6,011 bases of DNA from Rikenellaceae bacterium (GTDB taxonomy: Bacteria; Bacteroidota; Bacteroidia; Bacteroidales; Rikenellaceae). Shown here piece after piece: positions 4,893-6,011 of this stretch (its first letter is position 1; every line of letters begins with the position of its first letter). The notes below the pieces were generated by a model that was given only the letters and a program-made list of their open reading frames with translations, was not told where the DNA came from and searched no databases. The DNA lies in NCBI GenBank assembly GCA_020859745.1, contig JAJBVQ010000194.1, positions 1-6,011 of the forward strand, read 5' to 3'. Both the position numbers and the translations under genes were made by a program.

Positions 4893-6011
4893 TTATCGCG
4901 ATATATGGGCCAAAAGCCAGGGGCCGGACGGTCGGGCTTTGACGTTGGTCGAGCATTTAAAGCAGACCGCGTTTTTTGCACGGCGGGTAGCTGTCGAATC
5001 GGGCCTCGATCCGGATATTGCGTATGCGGGAGCTTTGTTGCATGATATCGGGAAAGCGTCGCCCCTATTTCAGAAAAGGCTCAGGTATAAGGGACTTCGG
5101 GTCGGCGATGATATTTTTCGCCATGAGATCGCCTCCTTGTTTTTTCTGTCTCTGATCCCGCAGCAATGGCACGGGTTTGTGATCGAAATGGTGGCGGGAC
5201 ACCATAAGTCGGTAAAAAGGGATGTCAGGAGTTTGGGATTATTGGATCTAGATGGGGATGTAGAGTCCTTTGACATACACAGCAACGGATTCGAGGTTTG
5301 GAGCCGGGATGCTGTGGAGATTCTGAGGGAAGCGGGGTTGGAGGGTATCGCGAGCGACGCTTCTGTGACGTTGGAGCAGGCGCGGAACAGCTACGACGAG
5401 GCGGTTGATTATTGTAAACGCAAAACCGGTGAGACGGGGTGGTCGCTGTGGAAAGGGGTGTTGGTGGCCGCGGACGGTATGGCTTCGGCGCTGGCTGAGC
5501 GGGGTCTGGCGGAAAGTATCGACGCCGATCGTTTATTCCGGCGCCCTGACCTGACATACTATTCGTCCCGCCGGAGCGAACTCTATCCGCTGTCGTTGTT
5601 GGATGCTGAAGATGGGCGGCCGCATACGATCGTGACGGCTCCAACGGGGGCGGGAAAAACCGATTTCCTGCTTCGCCGTTGCCGCGGGCGGGTGTTCTAT
5701 ACCTTGCCTTTTCAGGCGTCGATCAATGCGATGTATGACCGTATCCGGAAGGATTTGGCCGACACGGATGCGGATGTGCGGTTGCTTCACGCCAGTTCCG
5801 CATTGCTTCTGGAGAAAGGAAAACTGGAAGAGCGCGTTTTACAGCGACACGTCGGCGCATCGGTCAAGGTGATGACGCCGCACCAGATGGCGGGCATTGC
5901 ATTCGGTGTGAAGGGATACGAAGCGATGCTGGCCGACCTGATTTTTATTGATTTGTTTATGTACGAGATCTACACTTACAGCGATGCGATACAGGCCATC
6001 GTGCTCAAGAT
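4885..6011 (+). CDS. cas3: CRISPR-associated Cas3 HD nuclease-helicase, 3' end beyond the window
   Basis: Cas3 is recruited by Cascade to nick, unwind and degrade target DNA. The frame opens at ATG 4885, overlaps the previous gene by 8 bp and stays open to the window end, showing about 375 of an expected 700-900 residues. The N-terminal HD domain (about 20-200) has its metal ligands: H24 (VEHL), H53-D54 with K57 (LLHDIGKASPLFQ), H80 (FRHEIAS) and H106-H107 (AGHHKS). The SF2 helicase starts near 245, with a complete Walker A (APTGAGKT, 252-259), motif Ia (TLPFQAS, 273-279), LLHASS (300-305) and VMTPHQM (329-335). Motif II should follow as IFIDEIHTYS but reads IFID-LFM-YEIYTYS (353-366). Four extra codons sit after D356, and the usual histidine is Y363. 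Unless the alignment is misleading, ATP hydrolysis should be impaired while the HD nuclease looks intact. Motifs III-VI lie outside the window. Confidence 0.9.
   Translation, partial: MADYRDIWAKSQGPDGRALTLVEHLKQTAFFARRVAVESGLDPDIAYAGALLHDIGKASPLFQKRLRYKGLRVGDDIFRHEIASLFFLSLIPQQWHGFVIEMVAGHHKSVKRDVRSLGLLDLDGDVESFDIHSNGFEVWSRDAVEILREAGLEGIASDASVTLEQARNSYDEAVDYCKRKTGETGWSLWKGVLVAADGMASALAERGLAESIDADRLFRRPDLTYYSSRRSELYPLSLLDAEDGRPHTIVTAPTGAGKTDFLLRRCRGRVFYTLPFQASINAMYDRIRKDLADTDADVRLLHASSALLLEKGKLEERVLQRHVGASVKVMTPHQMAGIAFGVKGYEAMLADLIFIDLFMYEIYTYSDAIQAIVLK

Noticed and set aside
5225..5790. Two minus-strand open frames within the cas3 region
   Set aside because: They are antisense to clear HD and Walker A motifs of cas3. 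One is a Pro/Arg/Ser-rich shadow, and neither resembles a known protein.
5941..5982. Frameshift as the cause of the odd Cas3 motif II
   Set aside because: The frame is correct on both sides (ADLIFID before, TYSDAIQAIVLK after), so the anomaly is an in-frame change of 12 bases plus substitutions, not a frameshift.

Overview
The window looks like a chromosomal segment of a Bacteroidales bacterium, possibly Alistipes or a relative (inference). The pointers are moderately high GC, several gene starts with no convincing Shine-Dalgarno sequence, promoter candidates of the Bacteroidetes form (TTG, then TAnnTTTG, about 10-20 bp before the start codon), and the protein families present.

Layout: (1) Positions 1-694 hold the 3' part of a plus-strand yaaA/UPF0246 peroxide-stress gene. 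(2) Positions 695-1097 hold no credible gene but carry a series of inverted repeats, the strongest at 954-1001. (3) Positions 1098-2407 form a minus-strand two-gene operon: a hemerythrin/RIC-like di-iron protein, then a LuxR-type response regulator with an atypical receiver domain, joined by an ATGA stop/start overlap. (4) A divergent promoter region leads to a plus-strand EamA/DMT transporter (2539-3432). (5) From 3493 to the end runs a plus-strand CRISPR-Cas operon: cas6, a small probable cas5, and a cas3 (HD nuclease plus SF2 helicase) that starts at 4885, overlaps the previous gene by 8 bp and runs off the window.

How the genes work together: the hemerythrin and LuxR proteins are probably co-expressed as a sensor or iron-centre-repair module plus a transcription factor, responding to oxygen, nitric oxide or redox stress (inference). 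Cas6 would process pre-crRNA, Cas5 would hold the crRNA 5' handle in a Cascade complex, and Cas3 would unwind and degrade target DNA. Two things about the cas operon are odd. No cas7 or cas8 lies between cas6 and cas3. The helicase motif II (Walker B, normally DExH) of Cas3 reads D-LFM-YEIY, as if four codons had been inserted or duplicated there, which should impair ATP hydrolysis. No CRISPR array, adaptation gene, tRNA, rRNA or insertion sequence was recognised in the window.
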